DNA from: Pseudomonas sp. Irchel 3E13
GTDB lineage: Bacteria > Pseudomonadota > Gammaproteobacteria > Pseudomonadales > Pseudomonadaceae
DNA length: 64,000 bases
Direction of reading: 5' to 3'
Assembly: GCF_900187455.1 (NCBI RefSeq)
Contig: NZ_FYDX01000023.1
Span: 33,133-97,132, forward strand
Each line of letters begins with the position of its first letter. Position 1 is the stretch's first letter. The notes below the pieces were generated by a model. The model made no database searches. It was not told the DNA's origin and was given only the letters and a program-made list of their open reading frames with translations. The translations under genes were made by a program, and so were the position numbers. Shown here piece after piece: positions 53,216 through 61,171 of this stretch.

Positions 53216-53241
53216 GTGGGAGTTGGCAAGCCAACTCCCAC
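53216..53241. repeat. REP-like palindrome after the TetR gene
   Basis: GTGGGAGTTGGC-AA-GCCAACTCCCAC is a perfect 12-bp palindrome with the GTGGGAG...CTCCCAC ends of a second Pseudomonas REP type. It lies 22 bases after the TetR stop and may also serve as its terminator, though no U-tract follows. Confidence 0.6.
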
Positions 53242-53262
53242 TGGGTGCCTCGCATTTTTGTC

Positions 53263-53844
53263 TCAGGCCGGAACGGCAGCGCCCTGCGGCAACAACAACC
53301 CCGCCATGCGCTGACTACGGTCCAATCGCTGCTCGGACGTATCGTCGCTGTGCAGCAGCGACAGGCTGATCTGGTACGCATAGATCAGGTAGGCGCGGTC
53401 CTGCGCTTCATCGGCGGGCGCGCCGGCCTGGATCAGCAAGCCCTCGATGTAGTTCAGGCGATGGCTGTCCACTTCGTCGATGGCCTGGCGCGCCTGTTTG
53501 TCGCGGCGGGCCCAGGCGCGGATGCCCAGTTCGATGGCGGCGGCTTCCTTGGCGGTCTGGCCGTGGGACGGCAATTCCAGCAGGCGCTGCAACTGCTGCA
53601 GCGGCGAGGCGTGGGCGTTGCGCAGGTTGAGAATCACGTCTTCGGTGGCGCGCGCACGCCAGTTGCCGAGGATGCCTTCGAGCAGTTCGCCGCGGCTTTT
53701 GAAGTGGTAGTAGAAGCTGCCGCGGGTGATTTTCAGTTCCTTGGCCAGGGTATCGACCCGGACCGCATCGACGCCGCTGCTGACCAGCACATGTTGGGCG
53801 GCGTGGATCCAGTCTTCGCGGGTGAGGTTGGTGCGTGATGACAT
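53263..53844 (-). CDS. TetR-family regulator of the aromatic catabolic region
   Basis: A 193-residue TetR repressor. The DNA-binding domain (residues 5-52) reads REDWIHAAQHVLVSSGVDAV, then VDTLAKELKITRGSFYYHFK. The C-terminal part is ligand-binding and poorly conserved. It lies between the leftward transport operon and the rightward degradation operon, and four related palindromes flank it. It probably senses the substrate or an early CoA/ring-cleavage intermediate. The start has an AAGG-type ribosome site. Confidence 0.88.
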   Translation of the reverse strand: MSSRTNLTREDWIHAAQHVLVSSGVDAVRVDTLAKELKITRGSFYYHFKSRGELLEGILGNWRARATEDVILNLRNAHASPLQQLQRLLELPSHGQTAKEAAAIELGIRAWARRDKQARQAIDEVDSHRLNYIEGLLIQAGAPADEAQDRAYLIYAYQISLSLLHSDDTSEQRLDRSQRMAGLLLPQGAAVPA

Positions 53845-54020
53845 TGTGTAAGGGCCTTGTTCATCGAGCTGGAAGGCGCCTGGGCGGCAGGATCGTGGCC
53901 CGGCCCGGGGCGCTAAGGAGGGCATTCTAGCGCCCGGCGCAATGCCGAGGCTATTGCCGCCGGCGCAGCCAGAGCGCGCTACGGGGCACCGGCAGTCTGC
54001 CGAATTTGCCCATTTGTTTA

Positions 54021-54125
54021 AATACACATCTGTAGGTTGACCTGCATATTTTTGCACCGTTCCGCGTTTTTTTCGTTGACGCACGTCAAAACCATCCATA
54101 GCATTCGAATACACATCTGTATGTT
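54021..54125. promoter_or_regulatory. Two operator-like repeats before the catabolic operon
   Basis: AATACACATCTGTAGGTT (54021-54038) and AATACACATCTGTATGTT (54108-54125) are direct repeats differing by one base, 87 bases apart. Each is an imperfect palindrome sharing ATACACAT with the site at 53058. They lie in the 303-base gap between the TetR gene and the hydrolase gene; the second ends 22 bases before the hydrolase ATG. They are the best candidates for TetR binding. Nothing else is evident in the gap. Confidence 0.65.
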
Positions 54126-54147
54126 AAGAATAAAAACGGAGACCTCG

Positions 54148-54963
54148 ATGAGCGCAATTGCCAAGACGCTGCTGGCCGCAGGGCACAACACCCACTACTA
54201 CGAAGCCGGTCAGGGCGATGCTCTGTTCCTGCTGCACGGTTCGGGTCCAGGCGTGTCCGGCGGCACCAACTGGGCCAAGTCCATCCCGGTGTTTGCCGAC
54301 CGCTGGCGGGTGATCGTGCCGGACATCGCCGGCTTCGGTTTCACCGAATTCCAGGCCGACGCCAAGTACGACATCAAGCTGTGGGTCAACCACCTGCTGG
54401 GCATCATGGATGCGCTGGATATCCAGAAAGCCTCCTTTATCGGCAACTCCTTCGGCGGCGCCGTGGCCATCGGCCTGGCGGTGTTCGCTCCGGAGCGGGT
54501 CGACAAACTGGTGCTGCTCGGCACTCCTGCCGGCGAGTTCGTCCAGACCCCCGGCCTGCGTGGCGCCTGGGAATACGAGCCGTCGCTGGAGAACATGCGC
54601 CGCCTGATGGAGCTGTTCCCCTACGACAAATCCCTGATTACTGACGAATTGGTGCAGTCGCGTTTCGAGGCCAGCGCGCGTTCTGGCGCCCAGGACGCCC
54701 TGCGCAAACTGATCCCGCGACCGGCCGCCGAAGGCCAGACCCTGGTCAAAGGCTTCCCCGCCGCAGCGCTGGCGAAAATCACCGCGCCAACCCTTGTGGT
54801 GCATGGCCGCGAGGACCGTGTGGTGCCGCCGGAATGCGGCCTGCTGATCGCCAACAGCGTGCCGAACGCCGACCTGCACCTGTTCGGCCATTGCGGCCAT
54901 TGGGTGCAGAGCGAACAGCCTCGGCGCTTCGCCGCGCTGGTCCGCGACTTCCTCAGCGAGTAA
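54148..54963 (+). CDS. Meta-cleavage-product hydrolase (alpha/beta hydrolase, BphD/XylF-like)
   Basis: A 271-residue alpha/beta hydrolase. It has an oxyanion loop LFLLHGSGPGVSGGTNWAKS near residue 26, nucleophile elbow IGNSFGG (Ser101), and catalytic Asp223 in VVHGREDRVVP and His251 in GHCGHWVQSEQ. The HGSGPG...NW pattern marks hydrolases that cleave the C-C bond of meta-ring-fission products, giving 2-hydroxypenta-2,4-dienoate and a carboxylic acid. It is the first gene of the catabolic operon, directly before the extradiol dioxygenase. CGGAG precedes the ATG. The acid released is unknown. Confidence 0.9.
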   Translation: MSAIAKTLLAAGHNTHYYEAGQGDALFLLHGSGPGVSGGTNWAKSIPVFADRWRVIVPDIAGFGFTEFQADAKYDIKLWVNHLLGIMDALDIQKASFIGNSFGGAVAIGLAVFAPERVDKLVLLGTPAGEFVQTPGLRGAWEYEPSLENMRRLMELFPYDKSLITDELVQSRFEASARSGAQDALRKLIPRPAAEGQTLVKGFPAAALAKITAPTLVVHGREDRVVPPECGLLIANSVPNADLHLFGHCGHWVQSEQPRRFAALVRDFLSE

Positions 54964-54968
54964 GCGCC

Positions 54969-55265
54969 ATGAGCCGAAATGTAATGGAGCGCGTGCTCTG
55001 GCAACTGTGCGTCGAGCGCGCCGCCAAAGAGCGGTTTCGCCAGGACGCCGCGGGCTTTCTGGCCCGCTTCGAGCTGGCCGAAGACGAGGCCGCGATGATC
55101 CTCGGCTTCGATGTCGCCGGGCTGCAGGCCGCCGGGGTCAACCCGATGCTGACCATGGGCTTCTGGCAGGAACTGTCCGTCGAGCGTGACATGGCGATCT
55201 ACAAGCAGCGCCTCGGCTGCACCGATGAACTCAGCGCGGGTTTCTCCGCCGCGCTCAAGGGGTGA
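54969..55265 (+). CDS. Extradiol dioxygenase small subunit (LigA-like)
   Basis: A 98-residue helical protein like the alpha subunit of protocatechuate 4,5-dioxygenase (LigA). It reads WQLCVERAAKERFRQDAAGF, then FELAEDEAAMILGFDVAGLQ and GVNPMLTMGFWQELSVERDM. LigA caps the active site of LigB. Stand-alone LigA/LigB pairs also occur in the carbazole (CarBa/CarBb) and 2-aminophenol pathways. It lies five bases after the hydrolase gene and before the catalytic subunit. Confidence 0.82.
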   Translation: MSRNVMERVLWQLCVERAAKERFRQDAAGFLARFELAEDEAAMILGFDVAGLQAAGVNPMLTMGFWQELSVERDMAIYKQRLGCTDELSAGFSAALKG

Positions 55266-55269
55266 TGAG

Positions 55270-56118
55270 ATGGGCAAGATAGTAGGCGGCTTCTGGATGC
55301 CGCACGACCCGGTCATGTTCGTGGCGCCCAATGCGCCGCCCGAAGCCCAGCGCGAGGCGGTGTGGCAAGCCTACGCCAACTGCGCCCGGCGCCTCGCCGA
55401 GCTGGAGCCGACCGCGGTCATCATCGTCGGTTGCGACCATTACATTCTGTTCGGCACCCACTGCCTGCCGCGCTACGTGATCGGCACCGGTGATGTCGAC
55501 GGGCCGATCGACCGCCTGCCGGGCCTGCAACGCCGCGTGGTGAGCAACCACCAGGCGCTGGCCGAACACATCGTCGCCCACGGTGACGCCACGGGCGTGG
55601 ACTGGAGCGTGGCGCGCAGCTTCACCGTCGACCATTCGTTCTCGATCCCGCACCAATTGGTGGTGCAGCCCGCCGAGCAACTGCTGGGCAAGACCTTGCC
55701 GAGCATCCCGGTGTACCTGGCCTGCGGCGTCGATCCGTACATCTCGCTGAAGCGCTCGGCCGACCTCGGCCGGCAACTGCGCGCGGCGGTGGAAGCCTTC
55801 GACGCCGACGAGCGCGTGGTCATCATCGGCAGCGGCGGCATCAGCCACTGGGTCGGTACGGTCGAGATGGGCAAGGTCGCCGAAGACTTCGACCGCGAGA
55901 TTCTCGCCCTGGGGGTCAAGGGCGACCTGGATGGCCTGTGTGCCTACAGCGACGAAGAAATCCTCCGCCGCGCCGGCAACGGCGCCATGGAAATCCGCAA
56001 TTTCGCCTGTGCCATGGCCGCGCTGGAGCAGCCGGTCGGTGAGGTGGTCGCTTATGAAGCGGTGCTGGCCTGGGTCACCGGCCTGGGCTTCGTACAACTG
56101 AAGGAGGGTCGGGCATGA
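55270..56118 (+). CDS. Extradiol ring-cleavage dioxygenase catalytic subunit (LigB-like)
   Basis: A 282-residue class III extradiol dioxygenase. The iron ligands can be placed at His12 (GFWMPHDP), His57 (VGCDHYILF) and Glu241 (GAMEIRNFA), close to LigB His12, His61 and Glu242. The acid/base His is His193 (GGISHWVG), near LigB His195 (positions from memory). It opens a catechol ring next to one hydroxyl with O2. With the hydrolase before it and ring-hydroxylating genes after it, the substrate should be a substituted catechol, as in biphenyl- or carbazole-like pathways, rather than protocatechuate. The stop overlaps the ferredoxin start by four bases. Confidence 0.9.
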   Translation: MGKIVGGFWMPHDPVMFVAPNAPPEAQREAVWQAYANCARRLAELEPTAVIIVGCDHYILFGTHCLPRYVIGTGDVDGPIDRLPGLQRRVVSNHQALAEHIVAHGDATGVDWSVARSFTVDHSFSIPHQLVVQPAEQLLGKTLPSIPVYLACGVDPYISLKRSADLGRQLRAAVEAFDADERVVIIGSGGISHWVGTVEMGKVAEDFDREILALGVKGDLDGLCAYSDEEILRRAGNGAMEIRNFACAMAALEQPVGEVVAYEAVLAWVTGLGFVQLKEGRA

Positions 56119-56468
56119 GCCGTGTATTGCTGTGCCAGCGCGACGAACTGGCGCCGGGCGAACTGAAGAAGGTCGAGCAGGCCGAGGGCGACGCGATCTG
56201 CGTCTACAACCTGGGCGGCACCTTCTACGCCACCACCGACATGTGCACCCACGCCACCGCCTCGCTGGCCGAGGGCGATATGGAAGACGACCTGATCACC
56301 TGCCCGGTGCACTGGGGCCAGTTCCACATCCCCAGCGGCAAGGCGGTGACCTTCCCCTGCGAACGGCACCTGCGCACCTACAAGATCATCGTCACCGACC
56401 GCGAGGTGTACGCCGACGTCGCGCTGGAAGCCGACGAGGCACTGGCTGCGGCCGAGAGCCCGGTCTGA
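56115..56468 (+). CDS. Rieske ferredoxin of the ring-hydroxylating dioxygenase
   Basis: A 117-residue ferredoxin. The 2Fe-2S ligands are Cys44 and His46 (DMCTHATASL) and Cys63 and His66 (ITCPVHWGQF), the pattern of bacterial Rieske ferredoxins of the BphF/NahAb type. It carries electrons to the oxygenase encoded just downstream. No ferredoxin reductase gene is present in the window; one may lie beyond the right end or be shared from elsewhere. Confidence 0.92.
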   Translation: MSRVLLCQRDELAPGELKKVEQAEGDAICVYNLGGTFYATTDMCTHATASLAEGDMEDDLITCPVHWGQFHIPSGKAVTFPCERHLRTYKIIVTDREVYADVALEADEALAAAESPV

Positions 56469-56509
56469 CGTCGTCGCTGTCCCACCGCATTCCTGTGTGA
56501 GTCCGAACC

Positions 56510-57859
56510 ATGGATAACAATAAATACATACCGCTCAGAACCATCGAATCCACCCCGAGCCTGGATAACCTCGATCGCATCTGCGACATGGAAGAAGGCC
56601 GGCTGTCGGGCAAGGTGTTCTGGGACCAGGCCATCTACGAGCAGGAGATGGAAAAGATCTTCGCCCGCTGCTGGCTGTTCGTTGCCCACGAATCGCAACT
56701 GCCGAAATTCGGCGACTACCTGACCACCTCCATGGGCGAGGACGAAGTGCTGGTGGTGCGGCAGAAGGACGGCTCGCTGAAAGTCTTCCTCAATTCCTGC
56801 CCGCACCGCGGCAACAAGGTCTGCTTCGCCGAGGCCGGCAACGCCCGCGGCTTTATCTGCAACTACCACGGCTGGTCGTTCGGCGCCGACGGTGGCCGGC
56901 TGATGGGCATGCACGAATCCAAGTGCTACGAAGAAAGCAACTTCGACAAATCCAAACACGGCCTGCGCGAAGCCCGGGTCGGCACCTACAAAGGCCTGGT
57001 GTTCGCCACCTTCGCCGCCGACGCACCGACCCTTGAGGAGTACCTCGGGCCGATGACCTGGTACCTCGACGTGATGCTCGACATGGACGAGGGCGGCAGC
57101 GAATTCCTCGGCGGCTGCATCCGTTCCACCATCGACTGCAACTGGAAGATCGCCGCGGAAAATTTCGTCGGTGACATCCTTCATGGCGGCTGGACCCACG
57201 ACTCGGCCGCCAAGGCCATGCTCGGCGGGCCGGTGACCAATGTCGGCGAATTGCCGGAGTCGTACTCGGTGAACTGGAACGGCCACGGCTACGAGTTCGC
57301 CACCGATGTGGTGGGCAACGCCGCGACCCTCGGCGAGCGCGATATCAACAAGTACCTGCACGTGTTGCGGCCCAAGGTCGCCGAGCGCCTGGGCGAGTTC
57401 CGCTCGAAGCTGATCGGGGCGATTTCCTCGTTCACCGTGTTCCCCAACTTCTCCTTCCTGCCGGGGCAGAACACCGTGCGCATCTGGCAGCCACGCGGGC
57501 CGCACAAGATCGAGTTGTTCACCTGGGTGATCGTCAACAAGAACGCCCCGCAGGACATCAAGGACAAATGGCGCCGCGGCGCGATGATGACCTTCTCGCC
57601 CACTGGCGTGTTCGAAATGGACGACGGTGAGAACTGGGAGTACTGCACCAAGACCGCCCGCGGCGTGGTCACCCGTTACCAGGACCTGTACGTCGGCCTG
57701 GGCATGGACAGCCGGATCGACAACAGCGAGCTGCCGGGCAACGTGTTCAAGGGCCAGCTCAACGAATGCAATGCGCGGGCGTTCTACCAGCGCTGGAAAG
57801 ACCTGCTGCAAGCGCCGACCTGGGCAGATGTCCCGGACCGCAACGGCAAGATGCGCTGA
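56510..57859 (+). CDS. Ring-hydroxylating dioxygenase alpha subunit
   Basis: A 449-residue oxygenase subunit. Its Rieske centre is Cys97/His99 (NSCPHRGN) and Cys117/His120 (ICNYHGWSFG). The mononuclear iron site is His225 and His230 with bridging Asp222 in FVGDILHGGWTHDSA. The third iron ligand is an Asp at 371/372 (FEMDDGENW), a motif of the naphthalene/biphenyl/toluene branch. It adds both atoms of O2 to an aromatic ring to make a cis-dihydrodiol. AACAATAAATACATA in its first codons is A-rich like the Hfq/Crc motifs. It pairs with the beta subunit 12 bases downstream. Confidence 0.93.
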   Translation: MDNNKYIPLRTIESTPSLDNLDRICDMEEGRLSGKVFWDQAIYEQEMEKIFARCWLFVAHESQLPKFGDYLTTSMGEDEVLVVRQKDGSLKVFLNSCPHRGNKVCFAEAGNARGFICNYHGWSFGADGGRLMGMHESKCYEESNFDKSKHGLREARVGTYKGLVFATFAADAPTLEEYLGPMTWYLDVMLDMDEGGSEFLGGCIRSTIDCNWKIAAENFVGDILHGGWTHDSAAKAMLGGPVTNVGELPESYSVNWNGHGYEFATDVVGNAATLGERDINKYLHVLRPKVAERLGEFRSKLIGAISSFTVFPNFSFLPGQNTVRIWQPRGPHKIELFTWVIVNKNAPQDIKDKWRRGAMMTFSPTGVFEMDDGENWEYCTKTARGVVTRYQDLYVGLGMDSRIDNSELPGNVFKGQLNECNARAFYQRWKDLLQAPTWADVPDRNGKMR

Positions 57860-57871
57860 GGAGAAGCCCGC

Positions 57872-58393
57872 ATGACACTGGAACAACAGTTGACCTTCGA
57901 AGACGTGCGCCGCGTCGAGCAATTCCTGCTGCGCGAAGCGCGCCTGCTGGACAACGAATGCTGGGACGAATGGCTGCAGACCCTGAGCGAGGCGATTCAT
58001 TACTGGATGCCCGGCATCGAGAACCGTCGTCGCGAGGACAAGTCCGGGCCCTACACCCTGGAACACATGGCCTTCTTCGATGACGGCATCCGCGAACTGC
58101 AACGCCGGGTGTCGCGCTTCAAGCAGCCGTCGGCCTGGGCCGAGAACCCGCCGACGCGCAATGTGCATCTGGTCAGCAATATCGAGGTGTATGCCGGCGA
58201 GGCGCCGGGCGAGTACCGCGCCTATTCCTGCTTTATCAACGTGCGCAGCCGCGGGCTTGATGAACAGTCGCAGATCACCGGCCGCCGCGAGGACGTGCTG
58301 CGGGTCGAGGCGGACGGGTTGAAGCTGCTCAAGCGCAAGATCCTGATCCCCAATGCGATGTTGCTGTGCAAGAACATCAATACCTTCCTGTGA
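57872..58393 (+). CDS. Ring-hydroxylating dioxygenase beta subunit
   Basis: A 173-residue cystatin-like beta subunit. It begins EDVRRVEQFLLREARLLDNE and continues WLQTLSEAIHYWMPGIENRR, then NVHLVSNIEVYAGEAPGEYR and a C-terminal INTFL, as in NDO-type small subunits. It forms the alpha3beta3 hexamer with the preceding subunit and helps shape substrate selection. The order alpha-beta with the ferredoxin in front is common. Confidence 0.92.
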   Translation: MTLEQQLTFEDVRRVEQFLLREARLLDNECWDEWLQTLSEAIHYWMPGIENRRREDKSGPYTLEHMAFFDDGIRELQRRVSRFKQPSAWAENPPTRNVHLVSNIEVYAGEAPGEYRAYSCFINVRSRGLDEQSQITGRREDVLRVEADGLKLLKRKILIPNAMLLCKNINTFL

Positions 58394-58427
58394 CACCCCG
58401 TGTTGCTGAATTTCCGAGGATTGATTT

Positions 58428-59240
58428 ATGGGTTGGCTAAACAACCAGGTCGCACTGGTCACCGGCGGCACTGGCGGCATCGGTAGCGCCATCGTGCGGC
58501 GCTATGTCGCCGAAGGGGCGAAGGTCGCGGTCATGGGCCGTGACGCCGCGCAACTGGCGGCGCTCAGCGCCGAGCTGGGCGACGCGGTGATCACCGTGCA
58601 GGGCGATGTCTCGCGCTGGCAGGACAACCAGCGCGCCATGGCGGCAACGCTGGAAGCCTTCGGCAAGCTCGACACCTTCGTCGGCAACGCCGCGGTGTTC
58701 GACTATTTCACCCGGCTCGACCGGATCGCCCCGAAAGATTTCGAAGGCGCGTTCCAGAAGCTGTTCTCGATCAATGTCCAGGGTTACCTGCTCGGCGCCC
58801 AGGCGGCGACCGAGGCGCTGCGCGAAACCCGCGGCAGCATGATCTTTACCCTGTCCAACAGCGCCTTTTATGCCGGCGGAGGTGGCATTCTCTACGTCAC
58901 CGCCAAGCATGCGCTGGTGGGGATGATCCGCCAGTTGGCCTACGAGCTGGCGCCGGACATCCGCGTCAACGGTGTCGCCCCCGGCGCCACCAACACGCCG
59001 ATGAAGAGCCTGGAAGGCCTGAACAGCCGCAGCGTGCCGCTGAACCAGATTCCCGGCTTCGAAGCCGGCGCCGCCCAGGCGGTGCCGCTGCAGCGTATCG
59101 CCGAACCCGAGGACCACGCCGGGCACTATGTGCTGCTCGCCTCGCGGGAAAATGCCGGGCTGACCACCGCCAACATCATCCACAGCGATGGCGGCTGGGA
59201 AATCCGTAGCAGCGGGGCGGCCAAGCATCGCAAGACCTGA
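58428..59240 (+). CDS. cis-Dihydrodiol dehydrogenase (BphB-like SDR)
   Basis: A 270-residue SDR with VALVTGGTGGIGSAIVRRYV near residue 7, VGNAAVFDYFTRLD (NAG-type motif) and an active site in TLSNSAFYAGGGGILYVTAK, with the Ser, the Tyr of YVTAK and its Lys. This SNSAFY-GGG-LY-x-AKHA segment is characteristic of the biphenyl/naphthalene dihydrodiol dehydrogenases. It oxidises the cis-dihydrodiol made by the dioxygenase to a catechol with NAD. It is 34 bases after the beta-subunit gene. Confidence 0.9.
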   Translation: MGWLNNQVALVTGGTGGIGSAIVRRYVAEGAKVAVMGRDAAQLAALSAELGDAVITVQGDVSRWQDNQRAMAATLEAFGKLDTFVGNAAVFDYFTRLDRIAPKDFEGAFQKLFSINVQGYLLGAQAATEALRETRGSMIFTLSNSAFYAGGGGILYVTAKHALVGMIRQLAYELAPDIRVNGVAPGATNTPMKSLEGLNSRSVPLNQIPGFEAGAAQAVPLQRIAEPEDHAGHYVLLASRENAGLTTANIIHSDGGWEIRSSGAAKHRKT

Positions 59241-59260
59241 ACCCAGCCAGCGTGCTCTAC

Positions 59261-59276
59261 AAAATAAACAAGAGAG
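59261..59276 (+). promoter_or_regulatory. A-rich motif before the nitronate-monooxygenase-like gene
   Basis: AAAATAAACAAGAGAG lies just upstream of the ATG at 59284 and includes the ribosome site. It is a close match to the AANAANAA pattern for Hfq/Crc. Confidence 0.42.
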
Positions 59277-59283
59277 ATGCGTG

Positions 59284-60255
59284 ATGAGCAACAGAAGCCT
59301 TAGTGCACCGCAACAACACCTGCTGGACCTGGTCGCCGGCCTCAACCTGCCGGTGCTGGCCGCGCCGATGTTCCTGGTTTCCGGGCCGAAACTGGTCTCG
59401 GCTTGCTGCCAGGCCGGGATCATCGGCAGCTTCCCGGCACCCAATGCCCGCACCGTCGAGCAACTGGACCAGTGGCTCGGCGAGATCGTCGCCGAGCGCG
59501 AGGCCGCCAGTCAGCGCGGTGAGGCCCGCGCGCCGTGGATGCTGAACATGATCGTGCACAGCACCTACGACCGTTTCGACGCCGAACTGGAACTGGTCAA
59601 ACGCTACCAGCCGCCAATCGTCTCCACCGCACTCGGCAGCCCCAAGCGCGTGCTCGATGCCGTGCACGCCTACGGCGGCGTGGTGATCGCCGACGTGATC
59701 AGCCCGGCCCTGGCGCGCAAGGCGGCGGACGCCGGCGTCGATGGCCTGGTGCTGGTCTGCAACGGCGCCGGCGGCCACACCGGCAACTACAACCCGTTCG
59801 CCTTCGCAGGCGAAGTGCGGCAGTTCTGGGACGGGCCGCTGGGTCTGGCCGGGGCCATCTCCAACGGTCGCGATATTCACGCCGCGCAAGTGCTCGGCTG
59901 CGACTTCTCGCTGGTCGGCACGCGCCTGGTGGCCGCCGCGGAAAGCCTGGTGGAAGACGCCTACCGCGACATGCTGGTGGCGTGCTCGCTGGACGACGTG
60001 GTCACCACCAAGGCGGTCAGCGGCGTGTTGGCCACCTGGATGCGCCCGTCGCTGGAGCAGGCCGGTATCGATCCGGCCACCGAGGCCCGCGCCAGCATCG
60101 ATTTCTCCGGCAACATCGCCAGCGCCAACAAGGCCTGGAAGCACGTGTGGTCGGCGGGGCAGGGGGTCGGGCAAATCAGCCGCCACTACAGCGTCGCCGA
60201 GCTGGTGGATGAACTGCACCAGGGTTACCAGGAAAGCCGCGCTCGCGCGTTGTAA
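59284..60255 (+). CDS. Nitronate monooxygenase-like FMN protein
   Basis: A 323-residue TIM-barrel flavoprotein of the nitronate monooxygenase / 2-nitropropane-dioxygenase family. It reads LNLPVLAAPMFLVSGPKLVS near residue 20, DGLVLVCNGAGGHTGNYNPF near 155 (flavin phosphate loop region), ISNGRDIHAAQVLGCDFSLV near 195 and GTRLVAAAESLVEDAYRDML. Family members oxidise alkyl nitronates or act as enoyl/quinone reductases. It is not part of the standard meta pathway, yet it sits inside the operon, so it may process a nitro, quinone or enoyl side product of the substrate. Confidence 0.87.
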   Translation: MSNRSLSAPQQHLLDLVAGLNLPVLAAPMFLVSGPKLVSACCQAGIIGSFPAPNARTVEQLDQWLGEIVAEREAASQRGEARAPWMLNMIVHSTYDRFDAELELVKRYQPPIVSTALGSPKRVLDAVHAYGGVVIADVISPALARKAADAGVDGLVLVCNGAGGHTGNYNPFAFAGEVRQFWDGPLGLAGAISNGRDIHAAQVLGCDFSLVGTRLVAAAESLVEDAYRDMLVACSLDDVVTTKAVSGVLATWMRPSLEQAGIDPATEARASIDFSGNIASANKAWKHVWSAGQGVGQISRHYSVAELVDELHQGYQESRARAL

Positions 60256-60282
60256 GCCGAACTTGCCTTCAGGAGAAACACG

Positions 60283-61065
60283 ATGACTCATCCTTCCCTG
60301 CAACCGGCCGCCGAAGCGCTGGCCCGCGCCCGGCAGACCCGCACCCCGTGCGGGCGGATTTCCGAGCGCTTCGACATCAACAGCCTGGCCGACGCCTACG
60401 CCATCCAGGAACTCAACACCCAGGCCGCCCTGGCTGCGGGCCGGCGTCTGAGCGGGCGCAAGATCGGTCTCACCTCGCTGGCGGTGCAGCAGCAACTGGG
60501 TGTCGATCAACCGGACTTCGGCATGCTCTTCGCCGACATGGAGATCCGCGACGGCGAGGCGATCGACAGCAGTCGGCTGATCCAGCCCAAGGCCGAAGGC
60601 GAGATTGCCTTTGTCCTCGGCCGTGACCTGACGCACGCCGACACCACCCTGGCCGAGCTGCTGCGCGCCGTGGACCATGTGCTGCCGGCGCTGGAGATCG
60701 TCGATTCGGCGATCGAAGACTGGAAAATCACCCTGGTCGACACCGTCGCCGACAACGCCTCTTCCGGCCTTTATGTCCTGGGCAAGACCCCGGTCAGCCT
60801 GGCCGGGCTCGACCTGGCGCTGGAAGGCATGTTGCTGGAGAAAAACGGTGCCCAGGCGGCCATCGGCGTCGGTGCGGCCTGCATGGGCAACCCGCTGGAC
60901 GCCTGCCTGTGGCTGGCACGGACCATGGCCGAGGCCGGACGTCCGTTGCAGGCCGGCGATGTGCTGCTGTCCGGCGCACTCGGGCCGATGGTCCAGGTCG
61001 CTGCTGGCGACAGCCTGCGCCTGCGCCTGACCCGGCTGGGCGAAGTGAGCTGCCGCTTCGCCTGA
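60283..61065 (+). CDS. 2-Keto-4-pentenoate hydratase
   Basis: A 260-residue protein of the MhpD/BphH/XylJ hydratase family. Segments are ISERFDINSLADAYAIQELN near 25, GRRLSGRKIGLTSLAVQQQL near 52, and AEGEIAFVLGRDLTHADTTL near 105 with metal-ligand glutamates. LPALEIVDSAIEDWKITLVD follows near 133. It adds water to 2-hydroxypenta-2,4-dienoate to give 4-hydroxy-2-oxovalerate, the step after the hydrolase at 54148. Confidence 0.92.
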   Translation: MTHPSLQPAAEALARARQTRTPCGRISERFDINSLADAYAIQELNTQAALAAGRRLSGRKIGLTSLAVQQQLGVDQPDFGMLFADMEIRDGEAIDSSRLIQPKAEGEIAFVLGRDLTHADTTLAELLRAVDHVLPALEIVDSAIEDWKITLVDTVADNASSGLYVLGKTPVSLAGLDLALEGMLLEKNGAQAAIGVGAACMGNPLDACLWLARTMAEAGRPLQAGDVLLSGALGPMVQVAAGDSLRLRLTRLGEVSCRFA

Positions 61066-61113
61066 GACGAACGAGCCAACACCTTGAGGCCGGCCGTCAG
61101 GCTGGCGAACGTC

Positions 61114-61128
61114 ACAACAATAAATCAG
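61114..61128 (+). promoter_or_regulatory. A-rich motif in the hydratase-ligase gap
   Basis: ACAACAATAAATCAG lies in the 106-base gap before the ligase, 44 bases upstream of its ATG. It shares ACAACAATAA with the motif at 19676 in the sugar block. The position is less ideal for translation control than the other copies. Confidence 0.35.
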
Positions 61129-61171
61129 TGAGCGGTGGGCACCTGACCCGCCGAACTCATGAGGGCGTGCC

